This document shows, in pieces, positions 28,320 to 35,950 of a stretch of DNA of 64,000 bases. Numbering within the stretch: the first letter of the stretch is position 1; each line of letters opens with the position of its first letter. Below the pieces are notes generated by a model, which was not told where the DNA came from, made no database searches, and was given only the letters and a program-made list of their open reading frames with translations. Both the position numbers and the translations under genes were made by a program. The stretch is from Blastocatellia bacterium (lineage in GTDB: Bacteria > Acidobacteriota > Blastocatellia > UBA7656), in assembly GCA_035275065.1 (NCBI GenBank), contig DATENM010000046.1, forward strand, positions 124,001 to 188,000, given 5' to 3'.

Positions 28320-29014
28320 TGCCTAGATCCCCGCTCGCGCTAATTGTGTCGGTGAATAGTGAATGCAGTGCTGCTTATAGTGTGGAGTAGTTTGTGGAGC
28401 CATCTCATATTGTAGCAGCCAGCCGTGTTGCACTATTTGACAAATAGGGAGACAGTCTTAACAAAATTCGCTTATCGGATGTGGCTCAAATCCGAAACCC
28501 ATAGAGCAAATCAAACTACATAACGAAGATTATCAGGCTCAATGGATAAATTAAGAAAGGAGTTGCTTGAACAGCATTTCTGAGAGAATAAAGGCGCACT
28601 AGCCATTCAGACCATGCGCCCTTGATGCCGGATGCGCTGCCCGCGCTTCACCTCTCCGATGCATCAACCCATTGCACATCTTCGAGACCCGGCCAACTCC
28701 TTCCAACCTGTCTCTGGATATCACTGGGTCACAGTTGGGTCACAGTTCTGTGAGCCTCTTTCAGCCAAGAAAAACAGGCGGTTGTTCATTGTGGATCGGC
28801 ACTCATTCTGCGGCTCTCATGTCCTCCTTGTGGTTGTCGGCTCAGGGCGTAATCAAGCCGCAGTTGGGTCACAGGTGGGTCACAGTTACGTGCAAAACTC
28901 TGCAAAGCATTCCGCCTAAGTCTTGATGTAAATGATGGAAACAGAAAAGGGCCGAACCGTTTTTTTACATCCTTAATAATCGCTGGATTTTCGGATCTGC
29001 GATGAACATAGGAT
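28320..29014. other. Gene-free junction between TIR operon and integrase
   Basis: No supported gene lies in these 695 bases. The left half is AT-richer than its surroundings. The right half contains four copies of an 11-bp GGGTCACAGTT-type repeat (28726-28747 and 28866-28887). This is the likely end of the conjugative element or its attachment region, because the integrase gene reads toward it. Confidence 0.55.
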
Positions 29015-29060
29015 TTAACTCACCATCTTACTCTCCTCGGTCACAGTTCGGTCACAGTTC
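28726..29060. repeat. Six 11-bp GGGTCACAGTT-type repeats near the integrase 3' end
   Basis: Tandem pairs of the 11-mer occur at 28726-28747, 28866-28887 (first unit ends GT) and 29039-29060 (GGTCACAGTTC form, inside the last codons of the integrase). All are in the same orientation. Paired, regularly oriented short repeats beside an integrase are typical of arm-type binding sites for tyrosine recombinases or accessory proteins. Confidence 0.7.
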
Positions 29061-30193
29061 CCGAGGATTTCGTCCGCAAGGATACCTACTCCTTCGCTGA
29101 TAACCTCGTCGTCGAGGTGAACATAGATGTCCGCCGTTGTCGAGATGTCGGAGTGTCGGAGCAGAGACTGTACTACCTTCAGGTCGCGCGACCGCTTGTG
29201 AAGGATTGTTCCCGCCGAGTGCCGGAAGATGTGATAGCCGTGCATGCCCTTCGCACGTGCGATCTCTAACTCGTCCATGACAGCGTAAAGGTGATTCCTA
29301 AGCGCAGACTGGTTGAGCGGGCGACCATCGGCGCGGCAGAAAATGAAATCTTTTTCTGCTTTGAATGGCGATCTTGTCCGGTGCGTGGAGAGCAGCGATG
29401 CAATGCGCAGATCAAGCTTAAGTGTGCCGAAGCTGCCTGCGGTCTTCGGCTTTTTCAACTTAAACCTGTGAAGAGTGTGATGGATGGACAATTCACACTT
29501 TGCCGGGTCGAAGTCTGTCCAGCGCAAGGCCAGCGCCTCACCGATCCGCATGCCGGTAACGGCGAGGAGTAACGCGAAGACGCGCTCCGTCTCGTCCGGC
29601 AGACGAGCGATGATGTCCTTGATTTGAGCGGCGGCGAGAGTTGGCTTTTTCACCTTCTCAAATTCAGGCTTATGCAGCTTCGGCCTGACGGGGCTTTTAT
29701 CTATGATGTCGAACTGTGCGGCGATGTCAAACATCAAACGCAGCAGCCCATAGAGATTCTGCAACGTGTTGCCGGAAAGCCCTTCATCAGTCTTCGACTG
29801 TAGGAACCTGCTGATATCCGACGGCTGCACCTCGCGCAATCTCCTTTTTTTGAAGAACGGCATGAGGTGATTTTTCGTCAGGCTGTTGTGATTCTCTATA
29901 GTCGTCGGCTGATGCTTCGCCGTGCGCCGGTATGCCTCCCAGTGAGTTCCGATAAACTCCTTGAAGGTAATATCGGCGTAGAGCTGTTGCGGCTCCGATC
30001 TATTACGGTGGTTGACCTCTGCCATAATCGGCTCAGCTGCTTTGAGCGCGGCGTCTTCGTCTTTGAACTTGCCCAGCACGACGCGGCGCGTCTTCCAGGT
30101 GCCCGTCGCGTGATCAAGCTCGCGATAGCGAAGCGTCCAACTTCCGCAGTGAAATTGGATGTTTCCTTTCTGATCGTTTACTCTGCGAGTCAT
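29015..30193 (-). CDS. Tyrosine recombinase (phage/ICE-type integrase)
   Basis: This 392-residue integrase starts at ATG 30193, which follows a near-perfect AAAGGAGGT ribosome-binding site; longer readings to 30334 are unnecessary. An N-terminal arm-binding region (about 1-70) is followed by a SAM-like core-binding domain (about 75-165, TFKEFIGTHWEAYRR). The catalytic domain has the tetrad R216 (TGMRIGEALALRW), H321-x-x-R324 (YHIFRHSAG), H347 (LLRHSDIST) and nucleophile Y357 (ADIYVH). It should catalyse site-specific integration and excision of the conjugative element together with the small HTH protein upstream. Its 3' end overlaps one pair of 11-bp repeats. All catalytic residues are intact. 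Confidence 0.92.
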   Translation of the reverse strand: MTRRVNDQKGNIQFHCGSWTLRYRELDHATGTWKTRRVVLGKFKDEDAALKAAEPIMAEVNHRNRSEPQQLYADITFKEFIGTHWEAYRRTAKHQPTTIENHNSLTKNHLMPFFKKRRLREVQPSDISRFLQSKTDEGLSGNTLQNLYGLLRLMFDIAAQFDIIDKSPVRPKLHKPEFEKVKKPTLAAAQIKDIIARLPDETERVFALLLAVTGMRIGEALALRWTDFDPAKCELSIHHTLHRFKLKKPKTAGSFGTLKLDLRIASLLSTHRTRSPFKAEKDFIFCRADGRPLNQSALRNHLYAVMDELEIARAKGMHGYHIFRHSAGTILHKRSRDLKVVQSLLRHSDISTTADIYVHLDDEVISEGVGILADEILGNCDRTVTEESKMVS

Positions 30194-30239
30194 AACAAAC
30201 CTCCTTTGTTGTGACTCACAGGCTGTTTTCGCCGCTACT

Positions 30240-30512
30240 CTATCCATCGGTTTCACCTCTGTCAACATAGCCAAGCTGCCGCCGCATCCAAGCCTGAAAT
30301 GCCGGCGCATACGTATCGAAGCGCAAACGACCAACCCCTAGCACGCGCGGGATCGGATCTTCCGCTGCTGCTTCGGTGCGCTTGTAGACCCACGAGATAG
30401 AGACACCGAGAAACTCGGCCAGGTGCTTCGGGGTCCAGATGCGCGGCACAGGGAGATTAAGACTCAATTCAGCTTCACGTCTCGTTGGAAAAATGTTTGG
30501 TTGACTGCTCAT
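30240..30512 (-). CDS. Excisionase-like helix-turn-helix protein
   Basis: This is a protein of about 90 residues from ATG 30512, preceded by GAGGAGAAAG. Residues 25-85 (RIWTPKHLAEFLGVSISWVY then KRTEAAAEDPIPRVLGVGRL) match the MerR-like winged helix of the HTH_17/excisionase family, including the GVGRLRF wing and RFD. Such proteins bind DNA and bend it to direct the integrase toward excision. It sits 47 bases upstream of the integrase on the same strand, the usual place for xis. It could also be a simple repressor of the element. Confidence 0.7.
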   Translation of the reverse strand: MSSQPNIFPTRREAELSLNLPVPRIWTPKHLAEFLGVSISWVYKRTEAAAEDPIPRVLGVGRLRFDTYAPAFQAWMRRQLGYVDRGETDG

Positions 30513-30685
30513 CTTTCTCCTCTGTCCAATCGTCATATGGTGTCCTGCATCTATAATTGTTCGGCAATTGTCACACCGGCCAATGCACGTAACCAAGATA
30601 ATTCCCTGATAGATTCCCCTGCGAACTCAACTTTTCCATATGCTTGATCACATAGCGACTTGTGGCCTGTGGCTGTGGCTGCTTC

Positions 30686-31879
30686 TCAGAGCCTAAATTC
30701 CAATCTGTCCCACACCTCCCTAACACGTTCAAGAGAATCCCTCTCAAGTGTTTCAACCCATCGTGTGACATTAATCGTGTTTAAAGGAATGCCTGCTAGC
30801 GCCGCGTCATCAATTCCTTTGGTGGGACTATCCCAGACTATGATTTCCGTTCTTGAATTAGGGGTGCGGCACACCGCTGAATCGCGTGCCCGCTCCGCGA
30901 TCAGCGCCGCGAGTTGACCGCAGACGGAAGGGTTCGAACGGTGGTCTATGTCGAAGCCGATCAACAGGTCATGCCAGCGAGTGGCAGCAATCAATTGAGC
31001 GCGAGAGTTTCCTACCCCTGATGTGGCTATGACAAAGTTGCGCGGTCTGAGTGACATGAACGCTTCTCCCTTGAGCGCGCCTTCGGTGACCAGACGTAGG
31101 CTGCCTGGCGAGCAGTTCCTCTCAATAAATGTGAAATGGATAGGGTCACCTGTTCCAACTCCTTGAGGTTTACCTGCTGATGAAAGCCAGCAATACCGTT
31201 TCTTCTTCTCCGCATCTTCACTAGAGGCTCGCAATTGACATGCCTGGATGCGTCCTTCTGCATCACGGTAGGGAATAATGAGAAACGGGTGATCGTAATT
31301 CACTTTCTTCCACAACCGCACTCGTCCGTCAGGCTCCTGCCAGAAACCGGGGATGCCGATGAGCGACACATCTCCGCGTTGCGGCGCGAGTGAAGGAGAA
31401 TGTTTCCTGACGAAGCGATGCAATTTGTGAGACAGATTGTCGCGTTCGCTCATCTCTGGTGGCAGCGCTCCAAACTTCGCTACTTCTTTTCGCAGAAAGC
31501 CGCGTGACAGTAGGCCACCTGGGCTGCTGACCAGTTCCCGATCATAATTCGACGCCGGCGAGAGCCGAATCAATTCACTATAAACGGCATCTCGCACCTC
31601 AAGCCGGGCGAGATGGATTGAAGGCTTGATGTCGTCGGCTGGCTGTTGCGCGTCCAGTCCCGTAACCGGTGAACAATCGGAATGAAGGTGAATGAATCCG
31701 CCCTGCCTATTCATCCTGACGGCACCCGCGCTGACCCGCATACAAATGGAGACCTGTTCATCTCTGGTGTAAACACACCAATCCGGTTTGCCACAAACGG
31801 CGCAAGGTCGTCGTCGATTGACGCGAGCAAAGCCGCTAGAGATTAGGGTTCTTTGATTTCGCCTGATGATTTGAATCAT
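30686..31879 (-). CDS. Primase-like DUF3854 (Toprim-type) protein with zinc motif
   Basis: This 397-residue protein starts at an ATG at about 31879. An N-terminal zinc-binding-like motif (CAVCGKPDWC at 26-35, with another Cys at 46) recalls primase zinc fingers. Residues from about 245 onward (LVTEGALKGEAFMSL then LLIGFDIDHRSNP) fit a Toprim fold with the catalytic Glu and the DxD pair, as in DUF3854 proteins of plasmids and integrative elements. It probably primes replication of the transferred strand or of the excised circle. No helicase domain is attached. It lies upstream of the xis-like gene on the same strand. Confidence 0.65.
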   Translation of the reverse strand: MIQIIRRNQRTLISSGFARVNRRRPCAVCGKPDWCVYTRDEQVSICMRVSAGAVRMNRQGGFIHLHSDCSPVTGLDAQQPADDIKPSIHLARLEVRDAVYSELIRLSPASNYDRELVSSPGGLLSRGFLRKEVAKFGALPPEMSERDNLSHKLHRFVRKHSPSLAPQRGDVSLIGIPGFWQEPDGRVRLWKKVNYDHPFLIIPYRDAEGRIQACQLRASSEDAEKKKRYCWLSSAGKPQGVGTGDPIHFTFIERNCSPGSLRLVTEGALKGEAFMSLRPRNFVIATSGVGNSRAQLIAATRWHDLLIGFDIDHRSNPSVCGQLAALIAERARDSAVCRTPNSRTEIIVWDSPTKGIDDAALAGIPLNTINVTRWVETLERDSLERVREVWDRLEFRL

Positions 31880-32092
31880 ATTGCCCTTTGTTGATTGCAG
31901 GGTCTTATGGATCCTGCCTTTCAATCGTTTTCCCCTTAGCGGCAACAAGCGCCGCCTGGGTGCCCGAAAGAGCGCACCCGCAGGGGCGAAACGAAGTGGA
32001 GCACCCTCAGACGAAGTCCAGGGTTGCGCTCGATGGGCTGGCGAGCAGAATGAAGCAGAAGGGGAAACTTGATGATGCGGATCGAACTTGAG

Positions 32093-32305
32093 CTATAACC
32101 GCTTTGGTTGACCTCCTTCAGCGCGATGGCTGACTTCTTCGCATAATCTCGATTCGGCTTGCTTCAACAATTCTTCAATTTCGTTGTTGCCATAGCGTAA
32201 ACCACGTGCGTGATAACAAGGCCAGCAGGCGATCAGGCCATAGTCTTTATGGCTCCAGCATAATGGGCACACGTCGCTTGCGCGGACATACGGGTAGTCC
32301 AGCAT
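32093..32305 (-). CDS. Small zinc-ribbon-like protein (70 residues)
   Basis: This short protein has two Cys pairs: CPLC (13-16) and CWPC (27-30), the second flanked by LIAC and YHARGLRYG. The arrangement suggests a zinc ribbon. The C-terminal half is acidic and helical. It lies between the DUF3854 gene and the PH-domain gene in the leftward part of the conjugative element. I do not recognise a family; related small Cys proteins in mobile elements may bind nucleic acid. Confidence 0.5.
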   Translation of the reverse strand: MLDYPYVRASDVCPLCWSHKDYGLIACWPCYHARGLRYGNNEIEELLKQAESRLCEEVSHRAEGGQPKRL

Positions 32306-32331
32306 CTCGATCTCTTTGACTGTTAATTTCT

Positions 32332-32862
32332 TTACCGCGAAGCGCCGGGCGATCTGGCGATCACCAGCTCCCAGATGATCTCTCGTTTATGTAAGCCGTT
32401 GCTGACATTTTCAAACACCACCGAATCGCCGTTCGTCGCCGTGACCTTGATGTCGGAAACATCGAACAGAGTCTGAAAGAAATGCTGCCGGTGCGTGACA
32501 TCACGGATGTAGCTGAGCGGGATGCGGCGAGAGGTCTTCTCGAAGGTGCCAGTCTGGGCTTCGATATAGTCGGCGGTTACCGTGTAGCTCGCTTTGCGCA
32601 GTCTCGCGTGGGAAGAGAGGAGGAAGGTCAGCATACTTCCCAGAGCCATGATGAGCGCATACCCGATGCCGATTTTAGCGGCGTCGCTGACTGACAGCAG
32701 AAGGATCACCACACCTGCGGCCACCAGAGCCAGCGGCACTAGGTAGCCGAGCTTGATCAATCGCAGGTCGGGATGATCAATCAGAACAGGCTTGATCTGA
32801 TTCGCCCCAACCCGATCCCCCGCGACTGCTTTCGTCCCGCTCATTGCTAATGCTCCAGGCAT
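32332..32862 (-). CDS. Membrane protein with bacterial PH domain
   Basis: This is a protein of about 176 residues. ATG 32862 was chosen because AGAGGGTGAA precedes it; 32886 is possible. Two transmembrane helices lie in about 40-90 (LVPLALVAAGVVILLLS and a second ending FLLSSHARLRK). The C-terminal part is a bacterial PH (bPH/YdbT-like) domain: SYTVTADYIEAQTGTFEKTS, then RRIPLSYIRDVTHRQHFFQ and VFENVSNG. The family is membrane-associated with no fixed enzymatic role. It directly follows the VirB6-like gene and may help assembly of the secretion channel or a surface property of the host cell. Confidence 0.65.
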   Translation of the reverse strand: MPGALAMSGTKAVAGDRVGANQIKPVLIDHPDLRLIKLGYLVPLALVAAGVVILLLSVSDAAKIGIGYALIMALGSMLTFLLSSHARLRKASYTVTADYIEAQTGTFEKTSRRIPLSYIRDVTHRQHFFQTLFDVSDIKVTATNGDSVVFENVSNGLHKREIIWELVIARSPGASR

Positions 32863-32885
32863 TTCACCCTCTCTTAATCTTGGCA

Positions 32886-34985
32886 TTAATACCGTAATGC
32901 TAAACCGTGCTCGATCTCACGCGCAAGGTTATGCCCGACGGCGCTGATGACGCTCGCCATCGCATGCAGCCGCGCGGCTTCAACCGCAGCATCTCGCACC
33001 TGACCGGCTGCCTTGACCGACCCATCGAAGGTAATCCGATTCGCTCGCTGTTCTAACGCCGCGCTTCGATTAACACCGCCGAGGGTAATCGCGGTGCCAC
33101 GAGTGACGCCGCCCGCCGCCTGCGACGCGCCGGCGTTAGCGGCATCAATTTGCCCCTGCGCGAATTTCTGATGCGCTTCAGTCACCTGCGCGAGGTAGGC
33201 ATCTTGATTGGCGCTTTGGCCCTTTGCCGCATTGCTTTGATTCTCCATGAACCTTCCGGTCGCTGTGTTCAGTGCATTCTGCTGTCCTTCGGCTCGGTTT
33301 TGAATGGATCGATACTGTTGATAGAGGCCATATGCGCCGCCGCCAACCTTTATGCCTTCGCCGATGATGGTCCTGCCAGTTGACTTACCATCCCCTTCAA
33401 CAATCCCACCCAGCCAATCTGACCCTTTGATGACTTTGCCGCCAACCCAGTTCTGTGTGTCCGCTGCACGGTTAGTCTCAATTACGGAACTCTCTTGGTC
33501 GCGCCGCACGCTGAGGTCGCCGATAGCCTGAGCGTTACGTACTTCAATATCGCCTTTGCTGAGCGCAGTCGCGGCGGTTGCCGAACTGACGCCGAATAAC
33601 TGCCCGGTTTGCGCGCTCATGATTGCCTGTGTGCGCCCCCCATAGATCTGTCCGAGGGCTGCGACCTGACCGCCGTGCGCCGAAGCAATGGCGGCGATCT
33701 GCCTCGCCCGGACTCCCAGATTCCCGGCTTCAAGCCCGGCGCCGGCGCGCGTTACCTCGCCGCTGTAGGCTCCTTGCGCTTGCGTCCTCTCGGCCTGATT
33801 TTGTAGCGCAGCAGCCGCCTGCGCGCTGACCAGTTCAACTCCGGTACCCACAATCGCAGCCGCCCACCCTGACACGGTTGAAGACACCGATTCGTAGACC
33901 TGCCCCATCGAGACCTTGTAAGCGATGACCGGCGAAAACCAGACGCAGAGACCGGTGATGAGCATGATCGCCGCCGCAATCACGATGGTGTAGATGGGCT
34001 GCGCCAGTGGGTTTGAGATCACCTGCATCGTCGCCGGGTCCCAGACATAAAGTGGGTCGGGGTCGCCTACTGCCATCGCCAGGTTGCCGCCGAGATAAGC
34101 GAGTCCTCGAATGAGATAGCTGACGACCGGCCAGACCAGCGTGAGCACGACCACGCCCCAGAGGAACGGGTAGGAAATCTTATTGGCTAGATTGCGATCA
34201 ATGGCGACGGCGATCATCAAAGGCGCGGCCAGTCTAACTGCGATGAGCAGGAAGCCGCCGAGCATGATCAGAAAGAGGTCGCCGAATTCGATGATGCCAC
34301 GCGCGAAGCTCATCACGCTGAACATCGTCGGCATATTCCAGGACGAGACGTCCAGCTTGCGCTCGACATCTTTGAGATTAGCTTCCTTGTCGTAAAGCAC
34401 GCCGAGAACGACATCGGTGCCATTCGGGCCGGGCGCAACCGGCACATCCTGCCCGTTGACTTTGACCGTGAACAAACCTTCTGTGAACTTCTGGTAGCTG
34501 TCATTGAAGCTGTCCCTCTGCCCGTGATAGAAGCGGCTCAGAACCGAGTCCCCGATCAACTCGTTGCCCCGTGCGATCTGGTTGCCGATGTTGTTCAGGT
34601 AGTTGATCAGGAATGGCCCGCTTCCCAGAAGAGCGAGGCAGACGGCCAATCGCCCGAACCACCAGAAGGCGTCGGCGCCGGCGCCGTTGTTCTCGCGCCA
34701 GAGCCGAGCGAAGCTGAACATCACGACCAGCGCCGCCAGGACGATGGCGATCTTCTCGAACCAGGAGAGCAGCGGGCTTTCGACCTCCGATTGCAGCTTG
34801 GGGATCAACTCGCCGGCGCGTTGTGCAAGCCCTGCGATATTTTCCGAAAGCGTCCTGCCGCTCGTCGGCGTCGGGGTTGGCGCTGGCCCAGGTGTCTGGG
34901 CGATGACGGGCAACCCCAGGCACAGGCTGATGACAACAAAGTGCAGAATTGCCAGAAGGCATCTTTTGATTGTTATGATGCGCAT
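32886..34985 (-). CDS. VirB6/TrbL-like inner-membrane conjugation protein
   Basis: This protein of about 699 residues starts at ATG 34985, with GAGGTGA upstream. A cleavable signal or first helix (LLAILHFVVISLCLGLPVIAQ) is followed by a Pro/Thr-rich stretch. Some six transmembrane helices lie between about 90 and 410 (for example KIAIVLAALVVMFSF, DLFLIMLGGFLLIAVRL, VVVLTLVWPVVSYLIRG). The last 290 residues are soluble, rich in Ala, Gln and Gly, and probably helical. This layout fits the TrbL/VirB6 family, which forms the inner-membrane pore of type IV secretion. It is the last gene of the leftward VirB2-3-4-5-6 operon. Confidence 0.78.
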   Translation of the reverse strand: MRIITIKRCLLAILHFVVISLCLGLPVIAQTPGPAPTPTPTSGRTLSENIAGLAQRAGELIPKLQSEVESPLLSWFEKIAIVLAALVVMFSFARLWRENNGAGADAFWWFGRLAVCLALLGSGPFLINYLNNIGNQIARGNELIGDSVLSRFYHGQRDSFNDSYQKFTEGLFTVKVNGQDVPVAPGPNGTDVVLGVLYDKEANLKDVERKLDVSSWNMPTMFSVMSFARGIIEFGDLFLIMLGGFLLIAVRLAAPLMIAVAIDRNLANKISYPFLWGVVVLTLVWPVVSYLIRGLAYLGGNLAMAVGDPDPLYVWDPATMQVISNPLAQPIYTIVIAAAIMLITGLCVWFSPVIAYKVSMGQVYESVSSTVSGWAAAIVGTGVELVSAQAAAALQNQAERTQAQGAYSGEVTRAGAGLEAGNLGVRARQIAAIASAHGGQVAALGQIYGGRTQAIMSAQTGQLFGVSSATAATALSKGDIEVRNAQAIGDLSVRRDQESSVIETNRAADTQNWVGGKVIKGSDWLGGIVEGDGKSTGRTIIGEGIKVGGGAYGLYQQYRSIQNRAEGQQNALNTATGRFMENQSNAAKGQSANQDAYLAQVTEAHQKFAQGQIDAANAGASQAAGGVTRGTAITLGGVNRSAALEQRANRITFDGSVKAAGQVRDAAVEAARLHAMASVISAVGHNLAREIEHGLALRY

Positions 34986-34998
34986 AGCTTGTCTCACC

Positions 34999-35901
34999 TC
35001 AAGGGTTGTCTTGAAGGCGGCGGCCTTCAATCTCATCAAGCAGCTTCGTCAACTCATCCTTGTTTTTGTTGAAGCTGTTCCAGGCGTCGTTGGAAGATTG
35101 CACCTGCTGACCGAAGTTGACGCGCTCCTCCAGGACAACGTTGTATTTCTTGGTGCGCGTGACGATCTCAGCCTGTAGGCGACTGATGTCAGCGTCGAGT
35201 TGGGTGATCAGCAATTCGCAATTGGATATTTCCTGTTTGAGGTCAGAGATACATGAAGCGCACCGCTGGCTTTCCGGCTTGGCAAGCTCTTTATCCAGGT
35301 TCGCTTGCGCCTGTTTCTTCTGCGCCTCGGCCCCGGCTTTCTTTGCCGAAGCGGTCTGCATATCGTAAAGCAGGCGCTCCAATTGATTGTCCATCCGGGC
35401 GAGTCGCTCAAGGTTGGCGACCGTGTCCTGGCTCGTTCGTCCGATGGAATCCTTCAGATACTCTTCAAGATCACGCAGGTCGGCGTCGGGGTCGAAGATG
35501 CCATTGTGCAGGCGGTCGTTGATCGCTTTAATCGCGCGGATGCGCGTCCTGATCAGCGCTTCGAGCTGGTTCTTGAGCAGGAACACGCCGCGCACCGTCC
35601 GCCCAATGTCGCTCATCGTGGCGAGCCAGACCGAGTTATGAAAGACCAGCTTCTCCGCTTGCGTGAGCACCCCTTTAATCGTGGTCAACTGTTGGACGGC
35701 GTTCTCGTAGATTCGTGCGTAGTGACTGATGGTCTGAAGCCAGCGGTTGGCCTCTTCAATCCGTTTCTCCCACTGGAGCGCATATTGCGCCGGGTCATAG
35801 ACCGTCCACTGGGCCTGCGCGACCGGCGCGGGCATGATGAACAGGCCAAGCAAGATGCCAATTAACGCCTGCTGTATGAATGGTAGTCGACGTCTTCTCA
35901 T
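34999..35901 (-). CDS. VirB5/TrbJ-like exported conjugation protein
   Basis: This 300-residue protein has a signal peptide (ALIGILLGLFIMPAPVAQAQ, cleavage near residue 31). A long helical mature part follows, predicted coiled coil in about 170-280 (AEAQKKQAQANLDKELAK and later LDADISRLQAEIVTR). The segment WEKRIEEANRWLQTISHYAR resembles TrbJ/VirB5 proteins, which sit at the pilus tip or periplasm. Two Cys pairs (CASC and SNC) may form disulfides. The gene lies between the VirB4 and VirB6 genes, the standard place for VirB5. The family is poorly conserved, so position is the main support. Confidence 0.68.
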   Translation of the reverse strand: MRRRRLPFIQQALIGILLGLFIMPAPVAQAQWTVYDPAQYALQWEKRIEEANRWLQTISHYARIYENAVQQLTTIKGVLTQAEKLVFHNSVWLATMSDIGRTVRGVFLLKNQLEALIRTRIRAIKAINDRLHNGIFDPDADLRDLEEYLKDSIGRTSQDTVANLERLARMDNQLERLLYDMQTASAKKAGAEAQKKQAQANLDKELAKPESQRCASCISDLKQEISNCELLITQLDADISRLQAEIVTRTKKYNVVLEERVNFGQQVQSSNDAWNSFNKNKDELTKLLDEIEGRRLQDNP

Positions 35902-35950
35902 TTCGGTTGATCTCCCTTCGTATCATTCTCACTGGCCGTTGTGTCTTCGC

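Noticed and set aside
28632..28926. Two overlapping frames left of the integrase
   Set aside because: They are opened by the GGGTCACAG repeats (reading HWVTVGSQ and similar) and have no independent support.
30194..30334. Longer start of the integrase
   Set aside because: ATG 30193 follows an almost perfect ribosome-binding site; upstream residues do not fit the family.
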